Assembly: GCA_032173965.1 (NCBI GenBank)
Contig: CM063290.1
Span: 11,991,501-12,055,500 of the forward strand
Source of the DNA: Sitta carolinensis
Lineage: Eukaryota > Chordata > Aves > Passeriformes > Sittidae
Direction: 5' to 3'
Length of the DNA stretch: 64,000 nt
Positions 10,791 through 22,960 of this stretch are shown piece by piece. The translations under genes were made by a program, and so were the position numbers. Position 1 is the stretch's first letter; the number at the start of each line of letters is the position of its first letter. Under the pieces are notes generated by a model, which had not been told where the DNA came from, ran no database searches, and saw nothing but the letters and a program-made list of their open reading frames with translations.

Positions 10791-13700
10791 GCTACATTTC
10801 CTTGCCAGGCATCTTTCACAAGACCTGCAAAGAACTTATGTAGGATGTTTCACCCTATTATTCATCTCACTGATGCCTGAAAATCAATATATGTGTTTTT
10901 TTCTTTCTTTCCTGTCTTTCTCCACAAAAAAGCATAAAATCATCCATTGATCTTCATGGGGTGATTAAAATACCAAGAAATCTGTGTTTTTCTCTACCTG
11001 CAATGAGGAAAGATACCTCTTTTTACTGTGTTTATCTTGTGAATCTAAAAGCCCAGAAAAATGCTGCCTTTGAATATAAATCCTACTTTTCTGAAGAAAT
11101 ACAGGGTCAAACTGAATAATGACCATATTTTAAAAATAAAACAATAACTAAAATTGATTTTCAAAAATAAATTAAAAAGTAAAATTTTCACGTTTATAAT
11201 CCTAAAAATATATTTTTAGCAATAGCTTACCCTGGCTGTCCTATTCAGAAAGAAAGCAGTCTGAGAATTGAAAGCACTCAGCTTGATGTGACTACCAGAT
11301 TCCTTTTTTTTTTTTTTTTTTTTGCTCCCCTTTGGTCACTGTTTGGTTTATGGCCACTCTCACAGTAAATATGTATTTTCTTCTCTTTAAGTAGAACCTG
11401 TGTTTCAGTTTGTGCCATTGCCTGTTGTCCTTTCTCTGGGCATTACTGAGAAGAGCCTGGCTCTGGGATCTTTACACCCTCCCTGCAGATATTTATTCAC
11501 ATTGATAAATCTGTTTTTCAGGCTGACAGTTCCCAACTTCCTCTGTCCACATAAGCTCAAATGACCCAGACAGCACTCTTGGCCATGAAAGAGCAACTTG
11601 GGTGCTTCTTTGCACTGTTCTTGCCTGGGGTTTGCTCTCCTCTGTCATCTCCTCACTGTAAAGTATTGCAATAGATGAGCCCTTTGGAGGGAACATTTCC
11701 AGTGCACTTTCAAGGGATGTGGATCTAGATGGAATGACAAACATCCTGAAGATGTTATTGTAACACCACAACAGTATCCTTGCAACAGTTTGCCTGATCC
11801 TACCTGGTTTATACAGATGCACTGGGGTGTCCACAAAGGCTTTGTTACAAGATCAGACCCATCTTCAAAATGCAGTTAAGCCACTTGTTATTTTATTTAT
11901 ATTTACTTGGTCTAAATAATATTGAGGCCAGTGCAAGGAGTTCTGTTTATCTGTGTGGTCTACAGCAGGCAGAGCACTGTGTGTGCTCTGCTCCTACATG
12001 GGTTTTGTCATGAAATCAATCCTTCCTGAGGCTTGTTATCCCTGTGCGTGCAGGAGCCCTGCCAGGTCTGGGCTGGCAGTCCCTGCCTCAGCGGATCAAT
12101 ACGGAGCGATGGAGGCAGCTGAGGGAGACAGTGCACAAACAAACACTCCTGGCACTGGAAACAGACTGTCTGTTCTTCAGCAGAGGGTGTGAAGCTCCAC
12201 ACCTCCTTCCGCTCCTTGAGCATCTCAGGGCTGCTGGAGGTGCTCAGTCAATTAGCATTCCCAATACCTTTCGGAATGTTTTCATTTCCATATGTAGGCT
12301 GCACTTTACAGAGAAAAACCTGGATCTATGCCACACTCTTTCCAGAAATTCAGGAAAAGGAAATGGGATTGTTAAATAAAATAGCATTGATCTGGAAGTT
12401 CCTAAGGGCAGGCTTTAGAGTCTGGCAGCTCTTGCCCCCGCTGTGAGCAGAGCTGAGTCTGTCTGTGGGGAGCACACGCGGGGCCGGCGTGGCTAGTGTG
12501 AGCTCTGCTCTGAGCCGTGCTTGGGAGAGCCGGGAGAATGGACTGCATCACCCTGTGGCCTTGCATCTCTGCTCTCTGACAGACCGCTCAAGCAGCGGGG
12601 CAGAGTGAGACTGCCTGCCTGAGAAACTTGGTGAAAAACAGAGTCCTGCTGCCCTCTCAGAGAAGACTCTGACTTCTAGGGAGGGTCATCTGTTCTGAAG
12701 GCACAGCTCTGCCCAGTATTTGATTGCTATTCATTCTCAGGGCTGTGTGAGTTGGCCCAGCTGTGGCTGTCGCTCCTTAGCCTGTAATTCCCACAGATAT
12801 TCACAGTGAGGTCTTTGGAGGCAGGTGTGTTTGTGGCGTTTGAAGGAAACAGTGCAATTTTTTAGGAGAGATTTCCTGCATGTCATTACTACCATTCCCA
12901 AACAGCAGAAATACAGCATGTAATTGCTACATCTGAAACTCCTGAGCTGCTACATTAGCAAGGAGTTAACAGGAACCATAGGCTGCAATTGTTGCAGCTG
13001 TTTTTAATAACACTTATGGAGAAATTGCATCTTTCCAGAGATAATTTACAAAGAGTAAAATTTCTACTGAGTTTTTCTTTCATGTCCAGTAACAATTAAT
13101 GCTAAGACTTCGTTACACAAAAATGTATAGACAATAAGGAAAGGGGTTTGTTTGTGGTAGAAGCTAAAAAATTTAGTATTAAAATAATAATTAACTAATG
13201 CTGCCTTGTGATGTGCACAAAAATTACAGCTGACTGTTTCTGTGGACATGGAACCCAGCCACTTCTTGCCGATGTCTGTTCTGTTCTGAATAGAGTCAAA
13301 TCTGTCCGCTCCAGTTAAGATCTTGTTTTCATATATTAATTTTTAAGGTGATGGCTGTATCATCACATCATCTGCAAGCCTTGAAATGTGTCTGAGCCTC
13401 ACTCTGCAGGACACACAGATGCCTGCTCAGCAGGGCTGGGCTTCTATTAGTGGATGAATAGGGAAAGTAAGCACCCTGCTATATCTGAGACTGCAGCCTG
13501 GCTTCACAGAACCCAAAACATTGTGTTTGATTGATGCCCAGAGGGTTCTGCTGTTGCATGGAAGGTGGTGGGAGGCATACTGCCTGTCGAGAGGATGAGG
13601 GAAAGTTGTGCTATGGGCTGGATTTTTAGATGTGTCTTTTGGGGCCACAGCCTGCAGAGCCCGTACTGTGGGTCTCTGGGCCAAGACTACAAGAAAATCA

Positions 13701-14159
13701 CAAGTCACTGTGTCACTCCTAGCAGCACTTTGCAGCCCTTCAAGTACTGGGTGTGATCCTGGGCCCAAATCAGGGAAATTATCAGAGCAATCGGCGCTGG
13801 AACATGCTGGTGAATCGTGTTGAGAAGACCGATGTGTGAATTGGCAGCTTTCCCCTGAGCTGGGCAGCGAGGGCTGAACCCTGCTCTCAGCAGGATGCCC
13901 TGGTGCCACTGCAGGCATTGAGCCATCAGCCCTCATCCGCTGCAAAGCTGCTCTCCTTTTTTCAACAGAAAAAGCGGATTCCATTGCACACATATTATTT
14001 AGTTGGGAAACCTGGATGTGATTTCCATGGACTGTTTCATAACTCATCCCTAACTATTTAGGAAGGCTTCCTGGGACGCACTGAGATCCCTGGGCTGGGG
14101 CAGCCAGAAGGCGAAAGAGCTGAGTGAGCTGCAGCCGTTCTGGCCCTGTGGGTGAAGCC
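10791..14159. other. Unique non-coding DNA, AT-rich then mixed
   Basis: The 11100-11225 part is strongly AT-rich, and a T20 run sits at 11304-11323. From about 12.4 kb GC content rises toward the CpG island. A 206-codon frame on the minus strand (13427-14047, starting with ATG) shows no domain, has no splice context and is about the length chance allows, so it is not called. Confidence 0.45.
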
Positions 14160-14680
14160 CCCCGAGCCCTCCGTGCAGGAGGACAGTCCGGGCTGTTCCT
14201 GTCCGCACACCCGCCGCCCAAAGCAGCGGGGGCCGTGCGCCCGTCGCGGGTGGCGCGTCCCACTCGTGCTGCCGGCAGCTCCAATGCGTTCCTGTGACAA
14301 CAGAGGGCACCAGCGGCCCTTGCTGGCGCGGCTGTGCCCTGCCCGGGACACGCTCCCGGCGCCGGCGAGCCCGAGGCGCCCGCCCGCCCGTGCGGGGCGC
14401 GCCGCTCGCCCGCCGGCCCGTGCGGGGCGCGCCGCTCGCCCGCGGGCCCGTGCGGGGCGCGCCGCTCGCCCGCCGGCCCGTGCGGGGCACGCCGCTCGCC
14501 CGCGGGCTCGGCGGCGCGGCCGGGAGCGCTCAGCGCGCACGGCGGGGCTGAGGCTGGGGCGGTGGAGGTGCGCGGAAGGGGTGCAGGGAGGGCTCACACC
14601 CAGGAGGGTGCCGTCAGCATTTCAGAGTCCTCAGTCTGCGCCTCCTGCCCGGCGGGGCCCGACCCTGTCATCTGCACCCC
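14160..14680. promoter_or_regulatory. CpG island, candidate promoter
   Basis: About 500 bp of very GC-rich sequence with many CpGs stands out from CpG-poor surroundings. It contains the minisatellite at 14387-14506. Just downstream are a GC-box-like 'ggggcgg' (about 14556) and a 'gcggaagg' ETS-like word. In birds such islands usually mark promoters of genes or long non-coding RNAs, but a GC-rich minisatellite can also look like one. No TATA box, credible first coding exon or transcript direction can be read. Long open frames on both strands follow from the lack of stop codons in GC-rich DNA. The plus-strand 185-codon frame lacks an ATG at its start. Confidence 0.55.
14387..14506. repeat. GC-rich 30-bp minisatellite with 60-bp higher-order period
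   Basis: Four complete 30-bp units start at 14387, 14417, 14447 and 14477. Each begins 'cccgtgcggggc' and continues 'gcgccgctcgcccg'. Units 1 and 3 end in 'cgccgg' and units 2 and 4 end in 'cgcggg', so the array repeats as a 60-bp dimer. Apart from that alternation, the only difference I see is 'gcgc' to 'gcac' in unit 4. Thirty is a multiple of three, so any open frame stays open through the array and gives repetitive Ala/Arg/Pro/Gly peptides on both strands. The near identity suggests recent expansion or conversion and a likely variable-number locus. Confidence 0.93.
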
Positions 14681-15960
14681 GACAGAATTCACTGAAATGT
14701 GGAATTTGAGGTTAATCCGCAGTGAAATGGTGCAGGTCAGGAGCTGGGCCTGAGTCTCCCCTGCGTTGCAGCCGCGTTCAGGCTCGCTGACAGCAGCTAA
14801 CGTGTGAGCTCTGCCTCCAGCCAGGCCCGCAGGGACAGCCCTGAGCTAGCTCCCAGCTGCTCCGCTCCAGCGCTGCTGCCGGCAGCAGAAGGAGCCTGGA
14901 GTAGCCTGGCTCCTGAAGCGTGAGCCCCCAGCAAGGCTGAACTGAGGCTGGGCGGCCAGCAGCCCCAGAGCTGCTGCTCTCAGGGGTAACCCCGTGCAGT
15001 GGGGGCAGTCGAGGCACACCCTGCCCCGTGCAGGACGAATGGGGCTGCTGCCAGCCCTGCTCAGCCCCTGACCTGCAGACCCTCCCTCCTTGTGCTCATC
15101 CACTGTGTTGATCCCTGCCGCAGGTGTGTTGGACTACAGGGTGCCCACATAGGGATGCCCAGAAGTTGAAACGTCTGTTACTTTCCCGATGCACAGCTAT
15201 CTAAGCAGGCAAGCAGTGGTCACTTTTAGTGATAACCTGCTGCTTTTCATCATACGACAAAATAATCAGGGAGTTGAGGAAAAAAATACAAGCACAAGTC
15301 CTGTTGAACAGCCCCTTTAGCAGAACATCCTGATTAACTGCTGTTGTGAAAACAGAAAGAGGTGATTTTATTCCTGCTTTCTTCCTTGCAGCATTGGGAC
15401 AGAATTAATCTCTGCTCTGGTTTGTGGGACTTTGTTTCATCTTAATTTACATGAGGAAGATGAAGGGAGAAAAAACAATGATGGAGGGGAAAGGGCTTCA
15501 AGCAAAGAAACAACGTATCACACAGCATGAAAATGCCACCCAACCTGTGACATTAACTATTTGCAAGAATAATAGCTTTTGTGCATGTGAACCATAGCCT
15601 AAAGTTTGTACCAGGGCCTCATCCCCTTCAGTCCTGCAAATTTGATATATTTTGCCTATATTAGCAGGACTATTTCCATACCAGAAGATTTACTCACGCA
15701 AACACTGGACATTGGATGCTCTGTTTATCCACAGCCTAAAAACATGAAGGTCCAAAGTTTCTTCCACTGCCAGGGGCATGTGAAAGCTTTGAGCACATGC
15801 TACAGAGATAAGTAGAGACATATGCTTTATGCCAGGCCAAGATGTTTTTATAAAGAGTTTCTGGCCTTGTCTGGTAAAACATTTTATAACTTTTCTGCCA
15901 GCAGCCAAAAGGCAGTCAAATATTTAAAAGCAGTAATAAAAGTTCCTGTGTGAGTCAGAG
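14681..15960. other. Unique non-coding DNA downstream of the CpG island
   Basis: GC content falls from about 14.7 to 15.2 kb into an AT-richer block at 15240-15600. No exon with credible splice sites or known protein similarity is visible. Confidence 0.4.
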
Positions 15961-16047
15961 TCCTACAGAAATCCTGCTAGTGAATTTCCCCATGGTAGTC
16001 TGCAGGACTAGCAAGAAAAAAATCCTACAGAACTCTGCTGCTGTGAA
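15961..16047. repeat. Diverged local duplication, period about 62 bp
   Basis: 'tcctacagaaatcctgctag' at 15961 and 'tcctacagaactctgctgct' at 16023 are similar, with a shared 'gtgaa' following. Between them 'ctgcaggactagcaag' (about 16000) is close to the inverse of part of the unit. The match is short and imperfect. Confidence 0.4.
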
Positions 16048-19000
16048 GTATTTTTTATCAAGTCCTTGGAAGTGGCATGGAATGTCCCTGCAAAGGCCCT
16101 GAAACGAGATCCCAGGCTATGTGAAGCCTAAAAAGCAATTGTGGTTTTTTTTTTTTTTTTTCTTAAATTATTATAGCCTCAAATCCGATTTTTTGCTCCT
16201 AGGGAGTCACAGAGAGGCCAGCTTCAGTGTGACCTTTAAGTGGCATCTCACTTTCGTATAGAAGAATATGCACAAGTGTGTATTCCTTTAACCTGGAATC
16301 CAGCATACTCAGATGTCCGTGCCACAGATGGAGCAAAACACTGCCCTACCATGTGCATGGCCTGGGCTCAACTCTCTGCTCTCCCTTCCTGCCGAGCTCT
16401 GCTCTTGTGGCACTAATGAAGTGCCTCTTCTTTCCTCTCAAAGTCCTCAGGTGATCTCATCCTGCTTGGAAACTACAACGAGACCCTGGGCTTTTTTGGA
16501 AAAGAATCTCATTAAGGTCCAAGGCCACAAAAGCTTCTCTGCTAATTCTTCCTGCTGCTAAAGCCCTGCCAGTAACCAGCGTGCTCAGGTTTGGCTCTGC
16601 TGTGGGCAGCAGTGCTGGGGGCAGGGGGCCAGGCAGGTACAGGTATGTCACAGGTATGTCACAGCAGCTGACTCTGACCCCGGGTTCATGGGCTGGCAGA
16701 TGCAGGCATGCACATTCTTGATCTCTGTGTTGGCAGATGATGCTAATTGAGAGGGAGAGGGGAGTGGTGCTGCTGGCACCTGCCTGACAGGATGTGTGCA
16801 TGGGCTAGTTAGTCACTGATTTTGTTTAACAAACTGCTTCCACACTGCAGCTCAGGTCTGTTTTGGATGCTCTGCCCTGGGAGCAGATTTGGGAGTCCTG
16901 TTTGGCCTGAATCCCCTCTTTTTGCAACTTATGGACCTTGCCTTTTTTTTTTTTTCCTCTTCCAGCCAAAAATTTCCTGAGAGCTATGTAACTATGTTTC
17001 TTTGGTTATTCCTGTGCTTTTGACATGAAAATGGGAAGAAGAATGTCATTTCCCCACAACAGAAAACCAGGAAATGTTTTACTTCATCTTCATGGTAAAA
17101 AGTGAAGCAATTGGTGGGACAGATAAGTCTTTCTTGGAGCTGTTTTGCAGATACCCCACAGACATGTTATGCCAAGTGTGGCAGCATCAGCACTGCATGG
17201 GTCACCTCAGCAGAAAGGCTTTGAGCTAAGCAGGATCGGGCTCACACAGATGTGGGATGTCACCATGCCTGCCAGGCTGCTCAGTCTGTCAGCACAGATC
17301 CTACCCTGGATGTCCTAATTCCCTGTCCTGTGCTCTGACCATGGCCCCCTCCTCCTCTTGTACAGTAAAGCCTCATACAACCTGCCTGGTTCCAGCCCCC
17401 CCCACCCCCACCAAGTTCCACAGCTGTTTGGTGTGAACATGTGATCTTCAAAAAATCCTACATGCAGGATGAAGGCAGTTGCTCTCTAATTGTGTGTGAG
17501 GGCAGCACTTCTCCCTGGGAATGGAACGTGGTTTTCTGAGCCTACAGAGAGGACCTGTGAACCACAGCACAGGTGGTACAACTGAGCTGCTCTCCAAAGG
17601 AGCTGGGAAAAGCTGGGGGTTTATCATCCAGGGCAGGAGACAGCCTCTCCTTCCTCCTGGCCTGTTCTTGGGCAGTGAGCCCAGCTTCTACAACCTGCCT
17701 GGTGAGCAGCCTTCTTCCCACGGTATCCAATCTCCAAAAATGTGCCCATGGCAGACTGCTTTGAGCACACGGCAGAGAGAAGAGACAATGAAGAATTGTC
17801 TGGTTACCCACCTCAGCTATCTTCTTCCCCTCCTCTCTGGGGATGGAGGTCTGCCCTCCTGGGTGTCAGGAGAGATTCTTTCAGGGAGAGTTTGGCAGTG
17901 CAGATTTATGACAAGCCTCTTACAACTCATTGCAGATTTGAGTAACACTCGGAGAAAATGCTGTCACCAACTGCATGCTTCTCTCCTTGGAAACCCCAGT
18001 GTTTTTCTGTGCTCAGCTTGCTGCCACAATTCAGTACTGCCAGTGGCTGTGGGTGGAGCTGGGTGTCCAGAGCCAGCCCTTCCTGGCAGCATGGGGATAC
18101 CTGCACACAGACTGGCTCAGGGTGACTCCCTCAAGGATGGCTGCCATCCCCCAAGAGACCACAGCATGGGTTTGCTTTAGGGTCAGCATGGGTTTGCTGG
18201 TCATCGGTGTCACAGTCAGCAGAGAAGAATACAAAAGCACAGTCCTTCCACCCTCAGATCACCATAGGATCTATTGAGCAATTCAGGGTGTTTATCTCAT
18301 GGTGATAGTGTAGCCCTGAGCTGTCTCTGAGGTCCTTGCTGGTGCAATGGCTGGCTGTTGCATCAGAACCAACAGTCAGAGCAACAGGGTCATACTTTCC
18401 AGAGGAGGCAAGTGCTGATCCAAGCTGTAAAGATTGCATTCGTCTGTTTGCATTTGCATTTTCAGCTGCAGGATGAATGCCAGGGTCCTGTGGTGGGCAG
18501 AGGGGATTTAGGTTAAGCAGGACTTTGAAAAAATTCTCAAAGTCTGTCATCTTCTGCTTAAAATCTGCAATATGATGGCACTGGTGGCCCCTGCAGTTGC
18601 TTCTGGGTTCACATGTATTTCTCCTGGTGAATCATTAAAGCATATCCTAGCAGGGGCAGCATGAGGCAAAGCTGGGAGTTTAGGCAAGGAAAATAACTGT
18701 TTGCTTGTCAGATGCCTTGGGAGAAGCTGAAGTGATCACAAGCAGTGGAGCAACTTGGAAATGTGCAGCACTTAGAAGACAGCAGGCATCCCTCATGCCA
18801 GATCTCATTCTCTTATCCTCAACGTCCAACCTGAGACCACTAGCAGGAGCAGCTGGTGGCATGGATGGCTGCACAGTTGTGTTGGTCACCTCTTGCTGAT
18901 CGGATGTACTGATGCTGGTGTTTCTTTTGTAGTGGGCAATTCATGTTCCACAGCAGCCTGCAGGGTTGTGGTGATTCATGGGGAACAGGAAAACCTAGCT

Positions 19001-19872
19001 TTATCTTCAGGAAGGAAACTGCTGAACTTCAGGTTTCAGAGCCTTTGGTTTGGTAGAATTGCAGGTTCAAATCCTGAGAGGTTCAAACAAGGTCTTTCTT
19101 CCTCTGAGACAAATGGAGTGTCATGCAGTAAATCGACAATGATTCTCTTTATTAGATGCTGTGCTACTTTGAAAACGGCATTGTGACATATTTCAGCTTC
19201 CTGAAAAATAAATAACTGCATCATTTATCAAAAAGGTTTGCTTTCAGAGAGGTTGCCACTCTTTCAAGGCATCAGAGACTCCTGGGAATGAAGGAGATAA
19301 GAGGAACACAAAATGCCTCTTTTCTTACTCTATTTTATTTGACATTTCACTTGTTTTTGCTTATTTGAAAAAGCCCTGATGAGGAGTGATGCTTGGCTGT
19401 GGAATGTCCCAGCAGACTTGGTGGAGTGTGACAGTGAGGACTATGTACTCCCTGACAGGCACCCTTGCTTGCCTGCGGCACCCTTCCTGCCTGCAATTGC
19501 CCTCCTGCAGGAGGAGGCATGACATCACTTCTCCCCACGGGGAGCAAACACCACCCACCAAACCCATCCCCAGGTCTCCTGCAGTGGAAGGTACAGCTCC
19601 TGGGACACCAACAAAATCAGAACTGATGGGCAGTGAATAACCACCATACCCTGCCTCCTCGGCTGAGATGACATATCCCGACCATGGATACTTGCTGGAA
19701 CATGAGGTTCCATGCTCCTCTCTCACAGACCATGGCTGCAGAGCAGCAGGCTCAGCTCTGCTGTGTGTGGTGGTTGTGCAACACAGGTGTGCTGCCCCAA
19801 CAAAGCACCTGTGAAATGCAAACACTGTCACAGGCAAATTCCTCCTCAAAACTTCTACAGGGAGAGCTATGG

Positions 19873-19874
<2 letters not shown>
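16048..19874. other. Unique non-coding DNA with small repeats
   Basis: T runs occur at 16145-16161 and 16943-16955. An 11-bp unit 'acaggtatgtc' is repeated just over twice at 16639-16664. 'cagcatgggtttgct' occurs twice, 22 bp apart, at 18162 and 18184. A C-rich stretch lies at about 17396-17412. The 219-codon ATG frame at 17521-18180 (+), the longest in the window, has no recognisable domain and is not called. Confidence 0.45.

Positions 19875-19925
<51 letters not shown>
19875..19925 (+). repeat. Uninterrupted A51 homopolymer
   Basis: Fifty-one consecutive A residues form the longest homopolymer in the window. Upstream I see no polyadenylation signal at a suitable distance and no recognisable retrocopy, and no target-site duplication is evident. 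It is most simply an expanded A-run. Lysine- and phenylalanine-rich frames across it are artefacts. Its exact length could be an assembly estimate. Confidence 0.95.
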
Positions 19926-19928
<3 letters not shown>

Positions 19929-20204
19929 ATCAAGGCAGAAAAACACTTTTGAAACTTTGTATTTCTCTTCTTTTAAAGCAGTCTCCACACACTCATTCTT
20001 TGTCTAGGACTGAATATAATACACCGGATGAAATGTCAAAAAGCAGCCCCTGTATTCAGCATGCTCAACAGTAATTTGTTTTATAGTGTGAGGAACAGTA
20101 TCGTGTTTTGTGCTTGTCATAGCAAATATTACTAGTATCCAGCCAGCACCTCACTAACTTTTTAAAAATGGAAGTATTGCAAGCAGTTTTTTATGCCATC
20201 TATG
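19926..20204. other. Unique non-coding DNA
   Basis: Nothing recognisable lies between the A-run and the MIR relic. Confidence 0.4.
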
Positions 20205-20345
20205 GATGCCCCCAGCACTTTCCAAATGCCTGTGAGTCCTAAGTACCAGGCAGGAATTGGTATCCACTGTTTACACATGTGAAAAAAGAACTAAAAGAGT
20301 TTATGTCTCCTGTTTCCAAACATAGTCACTAGCTTTGGGTCTCTG
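20205..20345 (-). mobile_element. MIR SINE relic
   Basis: The reverse complement of the MIR core is visible in order. A 'cctaagtaccaggca' block corresponds to 'cttactatgtgccaggca'. Then 'tatccactgtttacacatg' corresponds to 'tatccccattttacagatg', an A-rich block ends 'agagttta', and a block at 20317-20335 around 'catagtcactagc' corresponds to 'aaggtcacacagct'. By eye about two thirds of the bases in the central 43 bp agree. The spacing between the first two blocks is shorter than in MIR, implying a deletion. Confidence 0.55.
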
Positions 20346-22094
20346 TCTTCTTGGTGTCAAACTGTGAGAGCTTTTAATTTCTGGCATGCGTGCAGAACAA
20401 AGAGCAACTGTTTGCTGGTTTAACTGGTTTGACTTGTACACAGCTCCGTTGAAAAGGTACCTTAATGTGAAGCCTGTGTAGTGCAGTGAAGAAGCAGATG
20501 TTCCCTCCAACCCCATTGCATCCATCAGGTCTGGATTTTACAAGTGCCCCAGTTGAGGCCAACAGTGTTTTCAGTGTCCAGTGCTGCTGAGAGCTAGGCC
20601 AGGTGTTAGATCAAATGTCTGGAGCTGAGTGTGTAGCATTTTTTCAGATGTGCTTCTCAGTGATTTTTTCCAGACAGATGCAGGAAGTCTGTGGTAGAGC
20701 TGGGAACAGAGCCTGTTCCTGTGCTGTGAGAGGCTGTGCCCCTGACAAGACACAGGCACGGCCCTACAAAGTAAATGTTGTGATTTCATGGCTGGGGTTG
20801 AATGGCACCTGGCAGTTGCACCAGGGGAATTTTTTTCCTCCAGTCTCCAGATTCACAGGCGTTCACTATGTGGCTAAAGCCTCAGAAAACTCTGAAATTC
20901 AACAGAAGTAGTTTGGTGTTTTATTTTGGATCAAGTGTAGCAGTGCATCTTCGTACTCATGCCCCTGTGTGTCGCTCAGTTACAGGATAACCTTAATGGA
21001 CAATAACTAGGCAGGAAGGCTCAGGGACCTGCTGAGATAGAGGGAAAAGGGACATCATGGGTCTGAGTTTAATACCAGCTTGCACAGAAAGTATTTTACC
21101 CCAGGAGATGGCTGTTGACTCTAATAGCATGTAGCTAAAGCTGCTTCCTGTGCTGGAAGTGGGGACTGGGCTTATGTATGGATGACAGAAGCTGCAGCTC
21201 TGCTTGCTTACTTGAGCTGTCTGGAGGAATCACACATTTCTTTCCTTTTTAATCATTAGTTGAGCTTTTCTGTGATAAGATAGCCTGTCATATTCTCTGT
21301 CTGAGCATGGTGTCCTCTGCAGGTGCCAGCTGCATGGCAAACCAAGGGCACTGCTGGCCCTGGCAAGCCTGGCAGTGCTTCACTGGCCCCTCCACAGCTG
21401 GGCCACACTTGTGAGGAGTGGCCACCCCATGTGGGTGTTGGCTGCACGTGCAGCTCCCTGCTGGTCTGTCCCTTCAGTGTTTGGAACAGCACAGCCCCAC
21501 AAAATTTTCTGCCCAGCTGTTTCCATGAGTTCACGTTGAAAGCCTCCTTTCTCAAGAAATTATTTTTTATTTATTTAAGATGTGCTGTTTCCATAGGTTG
21601 CACCTGCTCTTGGGGATAGTACCCATGGATAAATGCAGAGAAGGCACAAAGTCAGCATTTGACAGCAGAATGGTCTCTTGGTCTTCAAGCAGTGAGATGG
21701 CTTGTGCAGGTGAACTTTCTAAAAAGACCAGTTGAAACCACATCTCAACCACCCCTCTGCCAGTATAGGTTAGGAATGGTGGCTTTTCTTGAGTAAAATT
21801 TCAGTCAGGCTCATTTTTCTTTCTGTTTTAGCAAACGCTAAATATTAAGGTGTGATTCGGCAAAAAGTAGTAAGAGGAATTTCAGACTGAAAAGCAGGAC
21901 TTTTAACTTAGATGGGAAACAGGGAAATTTTTTCAGCAAAGCTGCTGCCATGAAAAAAGGTCACTGAAGAGCATTCTGGCTGAAAGCATTTCAGCCATCT
22001 GCCATAAGAAGGTAAAAACCCCTTAGACCCTTCCCACTGTGAAAATTCAGGATTTTCTGTAGTAATAGAAATCCTTCAACTGTGGTTGAAGTCT
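20346..22094. other. Unique non-coding DNA
   Basis: No gene or clear repeat is seen. Frames near 20603-20911, 21256-21555 and 21323-21619 are short and overlap on opposite strands. Confidence 0.4.
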
Positions 22095-22170
22095 TGTTTT
22101 TTTTTTTTGGTTTTTTTTTTTTTTGTTGTTTTGTTTTTTTGGTTTTTTTTTTTTGGTTTTTTTTTTTTTA
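22095..22170 (+). repeat. G/T-rich low-complexity tract
   Basis: Long T runs are interrupted by 'gg' doublets spaced about 10-40 bp apart and a short 'gttgttttg' segment, all on the plus strand. It resembles the tracts at 9461 and 47740 but has no runs of three or more G. Confidence 0.9.
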
Positions 22171-22875
22171 AATTTAATGTATATCATCATTACTAAAACA
22201 TGTAAAAGAAAGGAGTTTGGTGAAAATTCTAGCTGATACAGGGCAGGGAACAATCATGGGCTGGCAAGAACCTGGAATCAGTGACCTAATCAGCCATTTC
22301 CCTCTCTAATTGCTATGATTCTACAGCTTAAAGAATTACACAATGTGTATTTTAGTTGGAACAAGATACTATTATTGAGTAAAGTGCATAATAATTGTGT
22401 TTCAGAAGGTGAAATAAACGTCTTTCACCAGGCACTTCAATCCATCATTGTACTTTGCTAAATTACCAAAATTGCACTACATTCAATACTAAAATTACTT
22501 GTAATAAAGTGATTGCTGAACTGACACTCACAAAAAGATGTCTAGTACCCACATTTGTTTTCCTAATTGACAATTTTAGTCTTCGATCTAGGGAGGGAGG
22601 AGCACCCACAGCCTTCTTTGCAGTTTATAGGAATGGAGGACATGAAGGAATGGAGCTCCTCACAGAGAGAAAGCCCATTTGAACAGAAGGCTCCTGCCTG
22701 CATGAAGTACCTCTGATTTCCTGTAGATTTGAAGTCTTTGGTTAGGTCACTGTATAGATCCATTTCACCTACAGTTACAAAAATATTAGGCTTTGATTCA
22801 AGCCTTTCTCGTAATGATACACCACTTGTTTATATTGCTCTGCAATTTCTTCCCTGGCTATTCATTTATTAATGC
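22171..22875. other. Unique non-coding DNA, AT-rich
   Basis: No exon, RNA gene or clear repeat is visible. 'gctatgattctacag' near 22311 recalls a CR1 tail, but no CR1 body adjoins it. Confidence 0.4.
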
Positions 22876-22960
22876 CACATTTTGCAGACTGGGGTAAGGG
22901 ACTTGACCAATAACACATAGCACAGAGACACATCCCTTGTCCTGGATCTCCAATGGCATT
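22876..22960 (-). mobile_element. MIR SINE relic
   Basis: 'cattttgcagactgggg' matches the reverse-complement MIR block 'cattttacagatgggg'. After a short gap comes 'gacttgaccaataacacatagc' (split over about 22 bases), matching 'gacttgcccaaggtcacacagct', then a weaker 'cctggatctcc' tail. Order and orientation agree with one minus-strand copy lacking about twenty internal bases. Confidence 0.52.

Noticed and set aside
13427..14047. 206-codon ATG open frame on the minus strand
   Set aside because: No recognisable motif, transposon protein block or splice context.
14058..14709. Long open frames of 139-185 codons on both strands over the CpG island
   Set aside because: GC-rich DNA lacks stop codons and the 30-bp unit keeps every frame open. 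The plus-strand frame does not even start with ATG.
17521..18180. 219-codon ATG open frame on the plus strand, the longest in the window
   Set aside because: There is no domain, signal or family similarity, it overlaps antisense frames, and the length is near what chance gives in 64 kb of six-frame sequence.
19064..19074. tRNA B-box-like 'ggttcaaatcc' with a four-pair T-arm
   Set aside because: No A box upstream and no acceptor stem, so not a tRNA and not enough for a SINE.
22311..22325. 'gctatgattctacag' as a possible CR1 tail
   Set aside because: Only one octamer-like word, with no CR1 3' UTR next to it.
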